From Flavobacterium alkalisoli (GTDB taxonomy: Bacteria; Bacteroidota; Bacteroidia; Flavobacteriales; Flavobacteriaceae): a stretch of 64,000 bases of DNA. The stretch spans positions 3,224,001 through 3,288,000 of the forward strand of contig NZ_CP042831.1 in NCBI RefSeq assembly GCF_008000935.1, given 5' to 3'. This document shows positions 8,801 through 17,282 of the stretch, piece after piece; position 1 is the stretch's first letter, and each line of letters starts with the position of its first letter. A program made the position numbers and the translations under genes. The notes under the pieces were generated by a model. That model saw only the letters and a program-made list of their open reading frames with translations. It was not told the origin of the DNA and ran no database searches.

Positions 8801-9489
8801 TTCCACCACATTATTATAAAGGAACAACTGCACCTGTAAACGGTACGCAGCAAAGCACTCCTGCAAATTCATCAATACAAACTACTAACACCACCCCTCC
8901 TGCTCCAGTTGTTACTGAACAAAAGGCAACAGGAATATCGCCATTACCGGCAAAAGAACTTGAAGTTGAAGAGCCTGTTGAAGTAAAAGCACCACCTAAA
9001 CCGGAACCAGAACCTGACGGTACCGTAAAAGTATCTGCTTTATCGCTTAACAGCATCAGGCAGAAACGTGAAATCGCCGAACAGCAAAAGGTTAGCCAAA
9101 GGCATCATGATGAGCTTCCTAAAGAAGCTTTTAATGAAACGGACATGCGCTTATTATGGAATAAATTTGCGCAACGACTAAGCGATAGCGGCCAAAAGAT
9201 TATGGCTACCTACATGCAGATTAACGACCCTGTTTTACAGGATGACGGGTTTACCATTAAGCTTGAGTTGCCAAACGAAGGATCTAAAGTAGATTTTGAT
9301 AACAATAAAATAGACCTTTTAGGCTATTTAAGAGGCAAACTTCATAATCACGACATAGTAGTAGAGACACATGTAAATGAGGTTGTAGAAAAGAAATATG
9401 CGTTTACTCCTGAAGAACGTTATGAAAAACTAAAGGCTATTAATCCTGCTCTTGAAGTACTACGAAAAACTTTCGACTTAGATATTTAA
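8785..9489 (+). CDS. dnaX: DnaX tau-specific tail (-1 frame)
   Basis: The -1 frame stays open for 234 residues from the slip site and would give a 591-residue tau. It starts ADKFIIPPHYYKG, passes through a Pro/Thr/Glu-rich linker (about 8810-9030), and ends in a folded segment (MRLLWNKFAQRL onward) typical of the flavobacterial DnaX C-terminus, which should contact the polymerase and helicase. The linker has no start codon of its own; an ATG at 9145 would give only the last 114 residues. Its stop overlaps the stop of the convergent gene within TTAA. Confidence 0.75.
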   Translation, partial: ADKFIIPPHYYKGTTAPVNGTQQSTPANSSIQTTNTTPPAPVVTEQKATGISPLPAKELEVEEPVEVKAPPKPEPEPDGTVKVSALSLNSIRQKREIAEQQKVSQRHHDELPKEAFNETDMRLLWNKFAQRLSDSGQKIMATYMQINDPVLQDDGFTIKLELPNEGSKVDFDNNKIDLLGYLRGKLHNHDIVVETHVNEVVEKKYAFTPEERYEKLKAINPALEVLRKTFDLDI

Positions 9490-9845
9490 GCTATCTGGCT
9501 TTGCAGCAGCTCGTCTGCAATGTTTAAATTATAATAATTGCGATACTCCGGATTAATAATAACTTCAAAACGCTTACGAAAAGCCAGATATTCATCATTA
9601 GTAAAATCTTCAAGAATTATTTTTACCAAATAAGGAGTTCCTTCCTCAAACTTTTTTCGGTCTATACAAATAACCGAGGCATTAAAACAATCTTCATATA
9701 AGTGGTAAAATCCTGCCCCTATAGGTTCAAAACGGGCGGTGTCAATATTTCTGGCCTGCAGTAGTGTAGCCAGTTCCTGTGGGGTGTTTAACTGCTCTTT
9801 CTTCACCTTCTTTTGCTTTTTGGGTTTACCTGTCAGGTTCTCCAT
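9486..9845 (-). CDS. Hypothetical cytoplasmic protein
   Basis: The chosen ATG at 9845 gives 119 residues; another in-frame ATG at 9863 would add MLKQCI. The N-terminus is strongly basic (GKPKKQKKVKK), and the rest is a compact mixed alpha/beta sequence without recognisable motifs. I do not recognise the family. It converges on dnaX with overlapping stop codons and shares the strand of the DUF4294 gene upstream. Confidence 0.6.
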   Translation of the reverse strand: MENLTGKPKKQKKVKKEQLNTPQELATLLQARNIDTARFEPIGAGFYHLYEDCFNASVICIDRKKFEEGTPYLVKIILEDFTNDEYLAFRKRFEVIINPEYRNYYNLNIADELLQSQIA

Positions 9846-9920
9846 AATGCATTGCTTTAGCATTGGTGCAAAGGTGCGGCTTAAAGTTTAAGTAATTGAT
9901 AAGCAGGTATTAAGTAATTT

Positions 9921-10601
9921 TTAATTATCCTTTTTATTCTTTTCACGCCACATTTCAGATATGGCTTCATAATCAATTTCAAAAGCGGGTTCCTGTCTTG
10001 CCAGTCTGTGCGCATCAAAAGCTTCAAGTAAATAACCTTCAATATAATAATCTTCCGGTACGGTTGCAGGGCTGTATTTTCTTTTAATATCTATATCAAA
10101 CAGTTTAGCCATACGGTTAGACCAAAAAGCCTTCCAGCCACTTTTATGTTCCTTTATTAAATCGAAAGTAGACTCCCCTGTTTGCCTGTGTATAAGCTTA
10201 ACCAGAATTTGACCGTCTTTTCTTGATAGTTTTTTAAGCTGGGCTTCAAACTCATCCTCTAGGTATTTTTCAACTATCTTAGAGTACTTTTTCTTTTCCT
10301 TATCGGTTTTAAGCTTAGCCATGTTAGCGTTAAGCAGGGTAAGCCTGTCAGCCGCTATTTTAGCATAGGGATATACCTTTAGTACTCTTCTTTTAAGAAT
10401 TAAAAGCCTTTTTTTCTCATCTGCAGAAAGCTCATCATTTACATTAGAAATCACCAGATCTTCCAACTCATAATTAAAAGTTATGCTATCGGTCTCTGCC
10501 TCATTTACAATACCATTTTTCACAGTATCATTTACAACTTCCTGCCCAAAGCAAAAAGCTGTACCGAAAAATAGCAATAAAGAGAAAATTCCTGCTTTCA
10601 T
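9921..10601 (-). CDS. DUF4294 domain-containing secreted protein
   Basis: This 226-residue protein begins with a signal peptide (MKAGIFSLLLFFGTAFCFGQ). A long charged central region (KKRLLILKRRVLKVYPYAKI and following) matches DUF4294, a Bacteroidota-specific family whose VYPYAK-type motif is conserved. It is probably periplasmic, and the function is unknown. It is divergent from the M42 peptidase gene, with 79 bases between the two start codons. Confidence 0.8.
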   Translation of the reverse strand: MKAGIFSLLLFFGTAFCFGQEVVNDTVKNGIVNEAETDSITFNYELEDLVISNVNDELSADEKKRLLILKRRVLKVYPYAKIAADRLTLLNANMAKLKTDKEKKKYSKIVEKYLEDEFEAQLKKLSRKDGQILVKLIHRQTGESTFDLIKEHKSGWKAFWSNRMAKLFDIDIKRKYSPATVPEDYYIEGYLLEAFDAHRLARQEPAFEIDYEAISEMWREKNKKDN

Positions 10602-10680
10602 ATAAGAAAATTTATGTCAAATTTATACAATTATACCTAACTCTGTAATGTTATTTATATTTTAGCCAAAAATTATATTT

Positions 10681-11769
10681 ATGTCTACAAAATCTATACT
10701 TAACAACGATTCTTTAGCCTTTTTAGAGAAATATTTAAACAATCCGTCTCCTACAGGATATGAGTCCGGAGGCCAAAAAATATGGATGGAATACCTTAAG
10801 CCCTATGTTGATACTTTTATAACTGATACTTATGGTACTGCAGTAGGTATAATCAATCCTGATGCCAAATATAAAGTTGTAATAGAAGGACATAGCGACG
10901 AGATTTCATGGTACGTTAACTATATAACGGATAACGGACTTATTTATGTTATCAGAAACGGAGGATCTGACCATATGATTGCCCCTTCTAAACGTGTAAA
11001 CATACATACCAAAAAAGGTATTGTAAAAGGTGTATTCGGCTGGCCGGCTATACATACCCGTTTACGCGATAAGGAAGAGCAGGCAAAAATAGAGAATATC
11101 TTTATAGACCTGGGCTGTTCATCTAAAGAAGAGGTTGAAAAACTGGGTGTACATGTAGGTTGTGTTGTTACCTATCCTGACGATTTTATGGTACTTAACG
11201 ACAATAAATTTGTTTGCAGAGCTATAGATAACAGGATTGGCGGATTTATGATTGCCGAGGTAGCAAGACTACTTCACGAAAATAAAAAGAAACTGCCTTT
11301 TGGACTTTATATAACAAACTCGGTACAGGAAGAAGTTGGCCTAAGAGGTGCAGAAATGATTACCAAAACCATACGCCCTAATGTTGCTATTGTTACAGAT
11401 GTTTGCCATGACAGCACAACACCAATGATAGACAAACGTATTGAAGGCGAAACTCAAATAGGTAAAGGGCCGGTTATTACCTATGCTCCTGCTGTACAAA
11501 ATAACTTAAGAGAACTTATAATTGAGGCTGCTGAGAAAAACGAAATACCTTTCCAGAGACTGGCTTCTTCTCGTGTTACAGGTACAGATACCGATGCTTT
11601 TGCTTACAGTAATGGCGGTGTGGCCTCTGCTCTTATTTCGCTTCCTCTTCGCTATATGCATACCACGGTGGAAATGGTTCACAGAGATGACGTTGAAAAT
11701 GTAATAAAGCTGATTTATGAATCACTTTTAAAAATTGAAAACGAAGAGACTTTCTCTTACTTCAAATAA
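10681..11769 (+). CDS. M42 family metallopeptidase (aminopeptidase)
   Basis: M42 enzymes are cytoplasmic, di-metal aminopeptidases that form tetrahedral dodecamers. The 362-residue length is typical. Metal ligands and catalytic residues are visible: His71 and the nearby Asp73 in EGHSDE, bridging Asp183 in AIDNRIGG, catalytic Glu217 and Glu218 in VQEEVG, Asp240 in VTDVCHD, and a C-terminal His in MHTTVE. A clear hairpin terminator follows the stop codon. Confidence 0.93.
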   Translation: MSTKSILNNDSLAFLEKYLNNPSPTGYESGGQKIWMEYLKPYVDTFITDTYGTAVGIINPDAKYKVVIEGHSDEISWYVNYITDNGLIYVIRNGGSDHMIAPSKRVNIHTKKGIVKGVFGWPAIHTRLRDKEEQAKIENIFIDLGCSSKEEVEKLGVHVGCVVTYPDDFMVLNDNKFVCRAIDNRIGGFMIAEVARLLHENKKKLPFGLYITNSVQEEVGLRGAEMITKTIRPNVAIVTDVCHDSTTPMIDKRIEGETQIGKGPVITYAPAVQNNLRELIIEAAEKNEIPFQRLASSRVTGTDTDAFAYSNGGVASALISLPLRYMHTTVEMVHRDDVENVIKLIYESLLKIENEETFSYFK

Positions 11770-11772
11770 TAT

Positions 11773-11799
11773 AAAAAGCACCTCTAAGAGGTGCTTTTT
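11773..11799. terminator. Bidirectional terminator between the M42 peptidase and an ankyrin gene
   Basis: AAAAAGCACCTC at 11773-11784 pairs perfectly with GAGGTGCTTTTT at 11788-11799 around a 3-base loop, with T runs on both strands. It lies between two convergent genes and can serve both. Confidence 0.85.
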
Positions 11800-11822
11800 T
11801 CATTTAGGACATAAAGTATTAA

Positions 11823-12203
11823 TTATGCATCTTTAAGAAACTCCACTGCTTCTTTTGCGTTAGACGCCTCTGCATATTTTAAGGCTGTATAACCTTTTTC
11901 GTCTTTTGCATTAATGTATGCGCCGTTATCAACTAATAACTTTATAATTTCAACATTGTTATAGCGAGCTGCCAGCATTAAAGGCGTTTTACCGTTTGAT
12001 GTTTCATTTACATCAACACCATATTCAATGAATTTTTTAACTGTCTCCACATCACCTTTGCAAACAGCATTGCAAAGCGGAGTGTTGGTTTTATACTCCT
12101 TTACTAACTCAAATCCGGTAGCAGGTTTAACAGAAGTTGATGCCATTGTAACATTACTGAATGTAAATATGGCAAGGCCTAAATAAATGATCGTTTTTTT
12201 CAT
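11823..12203 (-). CDS. Secreted ankyrin repeat protein
   Basis: This 126-residue protein has a signal peptide (MKKTIIYLGLAIFTFSNVTMA) followed by about three ankyrin repeats. The repeats are recognisable by TPLCNAV-x-KGD, GKTPLMLAARYNN and GYTALKYAEASN with their -VxKxLLxxGA-like helices. It probably binds a protein partner in the periplasm. About 180 bases of AT-rich sequence separate it from purC. A second, cytoplasmic ankyrin protein occurs at 29303. Confidence 0.85.
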   Translation of the reverse strand: MKKTIIYLGLAIFTFSNVTMASTSVKPATGFELVKEYKTNTPLCNAVCKGDVETVKKFIEYGVDVNETSNGKTPLMLAARYNNVEIIKLLVDNGAYINAKDEKGYTALKYAEASNAKEAVEFLKDA

Positions 12204-12334
12204 GATGATTGATTTTTAATTGATGATTTGATTTACTGTAATAGACGTTCACAAAAACCTAATCGTTACAGAGTTATATTATTTTTAACATTATTTTAAC
12301 ACAAATCATCTTACTATGCAGGCATATAAAAACA

Positions 12335-12362
12335 AAAGCGTCCTGCATATGCAGGACGCTTT
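12335..12362. terminator. Terminator of purC
   Basis: The 28 bases form a perfect palindrome: AAAGCGTCCTGCAT then ATGCAGGACGCTTT. On the minus strand it is followed by TGTTTTTAT. It lies 22 bases past the purC stop codon. Confidence 0.8.
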
Positions 12363-12384
12363 CAACGATTTTTTATGTAAAAAA

Positions 12385-13332
12385 TTATTTGTTTAAAAAA
12401 GCGACAACATTTTTTTCAATACGATCATTTATGTTAGAAATATCCGCTTTGGCAAACTTCTCTCCTAAAATATTCTCATACAGTTCAATATACCTTTCAG
12501 AAACACTCTCAATGTACTCTTCGGTCATTTCCGGTATCTGCTGGCCTTCTTTTCCCTGAAAACCGTTAGCAATAAGCCACTGTCTAACAAACTCTTTAGA
12601 AAGCTGTTTTTGAGCCTCTCCTTTATTTTGACGCTCCTGGTAACCGTCTGCATAAAAATAACGGGAAGAGTCTGGTGTATGTATCTCATCTATCAGTACA
12701 ATCTTACCTTCTTTAGTCTTACCAAACTCATATTTGGTATCAACAAGAATAAGGCCTCTTGAAGCAGCAATTTCGGTACCTCTCTGAAAAAGGTCTCTTG
12801 TATATTTTTCAAGTACAAGGTAATCTTCCTCTGTTACTATACCATTTGCAAGAATATCTTCACGAGAGATATCCATATCATGCTCACCATTATCTGCCTT
12901 AGTAGTTGGGGTAATAATAGGTGAAGGGAATTTATCATTCTCTTTTAAGCCTTCTGGCATTTCTACACCACAAAGCACTCTTTTACCTGCTGCATACTCA
13001 CGCGCCGCGTGTCCTGAAAGATAACCACGAATAACCATTTCCACCTTAAAAGGCGTACATAAATGACCTACTGCAACATTAGGATCCGGAGTATCAATTA
13101 ACCAGTTAGGTACGATATCTTCGGTAAGACGCATAAATTTAGTAGCTATCTGATTAAGAATCTGACCTTTGTAAGGTATACCTTTAGGCATAACCACGTC
13201 AAAAGCAGAAAGCCTGTCTGTAGCTATCATAACAAGCAGCTCGTCGTTAATATTATATACTTCTCTTACCTTACCGCGGTAAACCGATTTTTGTCCCGGA
13301 AAATTGAAATCAGTGGTCGTGATGGTGTTCAT
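12385..13332 (-). CDS. purC: Phosphoribosylaminoimidazole-succinocarboxamide synthase
   Basis: PurC (SAICAR synthetase) joins aspartate to CAIR in purine synthesis. The 315-residue protein carries [12 protein letters not shown] near the N-terminus, [15 protein letters not shown] as the substrate-binding region, and [14 protein letters not shown] near the C-terminus, all diagnostic. It is the last gene of a minus-strand run that starts with phoH, with short gaps between members. Confidence 0.96.
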   Translation of the reverse strand: MNTITTTDFNFPGQKSVYRGKVREVYNINDELLVMIATDRLSAFDVVMPKGIPYKGQILNQIATKFMRLTEDIVPNWLIDTPDPNVAVGHLCTPFKVEMVIRGYLSGHAAREYAAGKRVLCGVEMPEGLKENDKFPSPIITPTTKADNGEHDMDISREDILANGIVTEEDYLVLEKYTRDLFQRGTEIAASRGLILVDTKYEFGKTKEGKIVLIDEIHTPDSSRYFYADGYQERQNKGEAQKQLSKEFVRQWLIANGFQGKEGQQIPEMTEEYIESVSERYIELYENILGEKFAKADISNINDRIEKNVVAFLNK

Positions 13333-13384
13333 TACCTATGTATTATTATTTCATGTTTAACAAGCTGCAAAAATAAGAAACTTA

Positions 13385-13777
13385 TTATTGCAAATTTTGC
13401 TTTTTATCATACATTTTAATTCTTATTGCATAAGTTATATTTACAATAAGTATTAGTAATGCATATATACTTAAAACAGTCTGAAAACCTGAACTCATCA
13501 CTGCCAGGCAAAAAACAAGGAAGGCTAAATTAAAAAGAGTAAGTGATTTATTTAATTTCAAATCAAAAAACCACATTACACAGTAACTAAAAAAAGAAAG
13601 AAATAACACTAGCAAAGACAAAACAGCTTTTATATTACTGAACTCCCAGGTATAGCCTACTGTTTTATTAATTCCGAAATTTTCCATTCCATACTCAAAC
13701 TCTATGTAAATAGCCGTTAGAATTAATAAAATAAATGTAAAAAGAACAGCATTCTTTGGTTTAGCAAAATCCATCAT
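13385..13777 (-). CDS. Hypothetical four-helix membrane protein
   Basis: This 130-residue protein has four hydrophobic stretches of transmembrane length (from about residues 10, 48, 78 and 100) and a basic C-terminus. I recognise no family. A second Met at position 2 makes the start uncertain by one codon. It begins 3 bases after the stop of the DUF5063 gene, so the two should be translated from one message. Confidence 0.65.
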   Translation of the reverse strand: MMDFAKPKNAVLFTFILLILTAIYIEFEYGMENFGINKTVGYTWEFSNIKAVLSLLVLFLSFFSYCVMWFFDLKLNKSLTLFNLAFLVFCLAVMSSGFQTVLSIYALLILIVNITYAIRIKMYDKKQNLQ

Positions 13778-13780
13778 TAA

Positions 13781-14233
13781 TTATGTATTTCTTATATAAT
13801 GCAGCAAATCTATAATATGTTGTTCAAAATGAGAAACAAAACTTAATTCCAAAAACCATAAGGCATCGGTCTCCCCATTATGCTCATAACGCCATTTGGT
13901 CTCCAGCAAATCACTTATTATATCTGCCAGGTCATCAATAGCGTCGCCCATGTATAGCTCCGGATTTTCATTAGGATTAAAAGTAGAAAGCACGTAATAA
14001 TACCCAAAATCGGGAAAATTAACTGCAATGGTTTGCCTTATGGCATTATAATCCGTATCCGGCGAATCAGGATAATACTCCTCATCAAAATCATAGTGAA
14101 TATTTACGCAAAACGCATAAAGTTCTGCCAGGCTGCGCCTTAATTCCTCCAGAGCGGTTTCAGTCGGATTTGTGTATACCCCCCATTTTGCTACTGCATC
14201 AATAAGGGATAAAAGTTTTTTTGATTCTTCCAT
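13781..14233 (-). CDS. DUF5063-like protein
   Basis: This 150-residue, very acidic, mostly helical cytoplasmic protein has aromatic-rich segments (YDFDEEYYPDSPD, FPDFGYYYVLS, LWFLELSFVSHFEQH) that resemble DUF5063. No catalytic motif is evident. It sits between phoH and a small membrane protein, downstream of the phoH terminator, so it may have its own promoter. Confidence 0.6.
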   Translation of the reverse strand: MEESKKLLSLIDAVAKWGVYTNPTETALEELRRSLAELYAFCVNIHYDFDEEYYPDSPDTDYNAIRQTIAVNFPDFGYYYVLSTFNPNENPELYMGDAIDDLADIISDLLETKWRYEHNGETDALWFLELSFVSHFEQHIIDLLHYIRNT

Positions 14234-14271
14234 CTTTTATAGTTTTAAAAAGCATTGAGATGGAAAAAAAA

Positions 14272-14288
14272 CGGGGCCAATAGCCCCG
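14272..14288 (-). terminator. Terminator of phoH
   Basis: CGGGGC and GCCCCG form a 6-bp GC stem around CAATA, followed on the minus strand by a run of eight T. It begins a few bases after the phoH stop codon. Confidence 0.8.
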
Positions 14289-14293
14289 AATTA

Positions 14294-14917
14294 TTAATCG
14301 TGGTTCTCTATGCTTTTATAAGCATCAATAATTTTCTTCACAAGTTTGTGGCGAACGATATCTTTATCATCCAGGTATAAAATACCTACACCGTCAACAT
14401 CTTTTAATATTAAAATTGCCTCTTTAAGCCCGGATATGGTTCTTCTCGGCAAGTCTACCTGTCCGGGGTCACCGGTTATCATAAACTTAGCATTACGCCC
14501 CATACGGGTAAGGAACATCTTCATTTGCGAATGCGTGGTGTTTTGAGCCTCATCCAGTATTACAAAAGCATTATCAAGCGTACGTCCCCTCATAAAAGCA
14601 AGCGGCGCTATCTGTATAATACCTTTCAGTAAATAGTCCTCCAGTTTTTCGGGAGGAAGCATATCCCTAAGGGCATCATACAATGGCTGCATATAAGGGT
14701 CAAGCTTTTCTTTCATATCCCCCGGAAGAAAACCAAGGTTCTCCCCTGCCTCTACAGCCGGGCGTGTAAGTATAATACGCTTTACCTGTTTCTCCTTTAG
14801 TGCCTTTACAGCAAGGGCAACACCTGTATAGGTTTTACCTGTACCGGCAGGGCCTATGGCAAATACCATATCATTTTTAGCCATGTAATCTACCAGCTTT
14901 TGCTGATTTGGAGTCAT
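14294..14917 (-). CDS. phoH: PhoH family ATPase, C-terminal part (frameshifted gene)
   Basis: This 207-residue part holds the whole PhoH ATPase domain: Walker A GPAGTGKT at 22-29, [18 protein letters not shown] at 50-67, Walker [10 protein letters not shown] at 118-126 and GDPGQVDLP further on. It can start from its own ATG at 14917, but homologues read straight through from the KH-like part. Removing one base at 14919-14921 would join the frames as [11 protein letters not shown]. PhoH-like ATPases are linked to RNA and ribosome metabolism. Confidence 0.88.
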   Translation of the reverse strand: MTPNQQKLVDYMAKNDMVFAIGPAGTGKTYTGVALAVKALKEKQVKRIILTRPAVEAGENLGFLPGDMKEKLDPYMQPLYDALRDMLPPEKLEDYLLKGIIQIAPLAFMRGRTLDNAFVILDEAQNTTHSQMKMFLTRMGRNAKFMITGDPGQVDLPRRTISGLKEAILILKDVDGVGILYLDDKDIVRHKLVKKIIDAYKSIENHD

Positions 14918-15242
14918 TGCCTTTAATAAGCTTACCTCCTACACCATGCACTAAAATTTTATCTTTAGAGTCCATCATCTCAACTTGAGAATCACTCTGT
15001 ATTACCCTTTCAATAACATTATCGTCTATATTGTTATAGCGTGAAAAGTGAAGCATAAGCCTCTTAAACCGCTTTTCAAACTCGTCGAGCATCTCCTTTT
15101 CGCCAAAGGCTTTAAGTGTGGTACCGCGTGCTACAATCTTTAGCTTAGGGTAGTATTTTTTAATGGTTTCAAGATGGGAATCCTGAGCGCCCCAAAAATC
15201 TTTCGGAGCGATGTCAACAAGTTCAATAGTTCTTTCGTTCAA
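14877..15242 (-). CDS. phoH: PhoH family protein, N-terminal KH-like part (frameshifted gene)
   Basis: This 121-residue part is the usual N-terminus of flavobacterial PhoH ([18 protein letters not shown], then a KH-like [15 protein letters not shown] segment). After GGKLIKG the frame departs from the family and stops at 14877, inside the ATPase part read in another frame. The start is TTG at 15242; no suitable ATG is present. It is divergent from the SAM hydroxide adenosyltransferase gene. Confidence 0.8.
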   Translation of the reverse strand: MNERTIELVDIAPKDFWGAQDSHLETIKKYYPKLKIVARGTTLKAFGEKEMLDEFEKRFKRLMLHFSRYNNIDDNVIERVIQSDSQVEMMDSKDKILVHGVGGKLIKGNDSKSAKAGRLHG

Positions 15243-15345
15243 AAGCAGTTGTTTTTAATTAGAAATGATAGCTATATAATTATTAGCTTTGCATTCAAAT
15301 TTAGTGAATTTTTAAAACCACTTTTTAAAACTTTTGCACAATTTT

Positions 15346-16173
15346 ATGTCAATAATTACCCTTACTACTGACTTTGGTATCAAAGACCATTTTGTGGGCG
15401 CTTTGAAAGGGAAAATTATATCTGATTATGCAGATGCCCGTATTATTGACATTTCTCACGACATAGATCTCTTTAACGTATCGGAAGCCAGTTATGTAGT
15501 GGGCGCAGCCTATAACAGTTTCCCTAAAGGTACGGTACACCTAATAGGGGTTGACGCAGAGCTTACTAAGGAAAACAGGCACATAGCCATGCAATGGAAC
15601 GACCATTATTTTGTTTGTGCCGATAACGGTATCCTTAGTATACTTACACGAAAAATGGTTCCGCAGCGCATTGTTGAAATAAATATTCACGACCGCTTGC
15701 CAGGTGGCTCAACCGATATGGATGCATTTGTAACTGTCGCCTGTCATCTGGCTAAAGGAGGATCATTAAGTGTTATAGGGAAAGAAATACAGTCACTTAA
15801 GGAAACTAATGAACTGCAGGCTGTTGTTGCGGGAGATAAAAACTCCATTAAGGGTTATGTGGTATATATAGACCACTTTGGTAACTGTGTGACCAATATT
15901 TCGCAAAAGCTTATTAAAGAGGTAGCAAGAGGCAGGGATTTTGAAATTACCTTCAGTACTAAGACCATCAAGTCGGTTAAGGAGAGTTATTCTGATTTTG
16001 CCGTGAACACTAAATTTTCACTTAAAGATTATGAAGGCGAAAAGCTGGCTATTTTTAACGAGGCAGGCTTCCTTGAAATTGCCATTTACAGAAGTAACCC
16101 TCAAACCGTAGGTACCGCAAGAACCCTTTTAGGGCTTAAGTTCAGGGATGTGGTTAATGTGGTTTTTAAATAG
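15346..16173 (+). CDS. SAM hydroxide adenosyltransferase (DUF62 family)
   Basis: The family hydrolyses S-adenosylmethionine to adenosine and methionine. From the ATG at 15346 the protein is 275 residues. The N-terminal ITLTTDFGIKDHFVGALKG, the DISHDI segment and the DHFGNCVTNIS motif in the C-terminal half are diagnostic. A TTG at 15334 is also in frame but lies within CTTTTGCAC, which looks like the promoter box. It is divergent from phoH, an arrangement I remember from other flavobacteria. Confidence 0.9.
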   Translation: MSIITLTTDFGIKDHFVGALKGKIISDYADARIIDISHDIDLFNVSEASYVVGAAYNSFPKGTVHLIGVDAELTKENRHIAMQWNDHYFVCADNGILSILTRKMVPQRIVEINIHDRLPGGSTDMDAFVTVACHLAKGGSLSVIGKEIQSLKETNELQAVVAGDKNSIKGYVVYIDHFGNCVTNISQKLIKEVARGRDFEITFSTKTIKSVKESYSDFAVNTKFSLKDYEGEKLAIFNEAGFLEIAIYRSNPQTVGTARTLLGLKFRDVVNVVFK

Positions 16174-16217
16174 TTTGGTATAATTATAAACACTTATAAT
16201 ATTAATATAAAAGCAGT

Positions 16218-16514
16218 ATGTTTGTACGAATTGTAAAAATGAGTTTCCAGGAAGATAAGGTTGATTTGTTCCTTAATAATTTCCACGAATTCAAACAACA
16301 CATACGAAACTATCCGGGTAACCGTTTTTTAGAATTATACAGGGACAAACAGGACCCTTCGGTATTTTTTACCTATAGCTATTGGGAAACCGAAGAAGAT
16401 CTTGAAAGTTACCGCTATTCTGACCTGTTTGATGAAGTATGGTCTTTTACAAAAAAACTGTTTAAAGACAAGCCTCAGGCATGGAGTGTGGATAAAGTAG
16501 TAACTTTACCCTAA
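16218..16514 (+). CDS. Antibiotic biosynthesis monooxygenase (ABM) domain protein
   Basis: This 98-residue single-domain protein has the dimeric ferredoxin-like ABM fold: MFVRIVKMSFQEDK, a central GNRFLELYRD and the aromatic FTYSYWETEEDLESYR segment. The cofactor-free monooxygenase label is a family name, and the real substrate is unknown. It lies 45 bases after the SAM-hydrolase gene and 42 bases before gldF, so it may share their transcript. Confidence 0.85.
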   Translation: MFVRIVKMSFQEDKVDLFLNNFHEFKQHIRNYPGNRFLELYRDKQDPSVFFTYSYWETEEDLESYRYSDLFDEVWSFTKKLFKDKPQAWSVDKVVTLP

Positions 16515-16556
16515 GAATACAACTATTAACCTTTGATTTAAAAACAGGCATTACTA

Positions 16557-17282
16557 ATGAAAGCTTTGCTGCTAAGAGAAATCAAATCCTTTTTTGGTTC
16601 GCCCATAGGGTATTTGGTTATTGCAATTTTCCTTTTACTAAACGGGTTGTTCCTGTGGGTTTTTGATGGCGACTTTAATATACTTAACAGTGGATTTGCC
16701 GATTTAAGCCCTTTCTTCACCCTTGCACCGTGGATACTTATATTCCTTATCCCGGCAGTTACCATGCGTAGCTTTAGCGACGAGAAAAAACAGGGAACTA
16801 TAGAATTACTTTTTACAAAACCACTTACCGTTTGGGAAATAGTTAACGGCAAATTTTTTGGTGCCCTTTTGCTAATAGTATTAGCAATACTACCTACAGT
16901 AGTGTATGTATTCGTACTATCATCACTTGGTAACCCTGAAGGTAATATTGACATGGGCAGCACTTTAGGCTCTTATTTCGGGCTATTGTTCCTTATAGCG
17001 GGATATACTGCAATTGGTATATTTACCTCTGCCCTTTCAGATAATCAGATTGTAGCATTTATCGTTTCGGTATTCCTTTGCTTTTTGTTCTATTTTGGTT
17101 TTGAGGGCGCTTCAGGTCTTATAGGAGGCTTTAGCGGGTTTATTTCCTCTCTTGGTATGGATTACCACTTTAAGAGTATGAGCCGCGGTGTAATAGACAC
17201 CAGAGATGTTATTTACTTTGTCAGCATTACTATCCTGTTCTTATCGCTTACTGTTTATAAACTTAAAACTCTTAAATGGTAA
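16557..17282 (+). CDS. gldF: Gliding motility ABC transporter permease GldF
   Basis: GldF is the permease of the GldAFG ABC transporter needed for gliding and for assembly of the associated surface machinery. The 241-residue protein has about six transmembrane segments and starts MKALLLREIKSFFGSPIGY, as in other GldF proteins. FSDEKKQGTIELLFTKP is the conserved coupling-loop region of this ABC-2 permease type. Its stop overlaps the gldG start region by 7 bases. The ATPase gene gldA is not in this window. Confidence 0.95.
   Translation: MKALLLREIKSFFGSPIGYLVIAIFLLLNGLFLWVFDGDFNILNSGFADLSPFFTLAPWILIFLIPAVTMRSFSDEKKQGTIELLFTKPLTVWEIVNGKFFGALLLIVLAILPTVVYVFVLSSLGNPEGNIDMGSTLGSYFGLLFLIAGYTAIGIFTSALSDNQIVAFIVSVFLCFLFYFGFEGASGLIGGFSGFISSLGMDYHFKSMSRGVIDTRDVIYFVSITILFLSLTVYKLKTLKW

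Noticed and set aside
8814..9056. A Gly/Ser/Val-rich minus-strand reading frame
   Set aside because: It is the complement of the Pro/Thr-rich tau linker of dnaX and has no sign of coding on its own.
15334..15345. TTG at 15334 as the start of the SAM hydroxide adenosyltransferase
   Set aside because: The TTG lies inside the likely promoter box, and the ATG at 15346 gives the usual family N-terminus.
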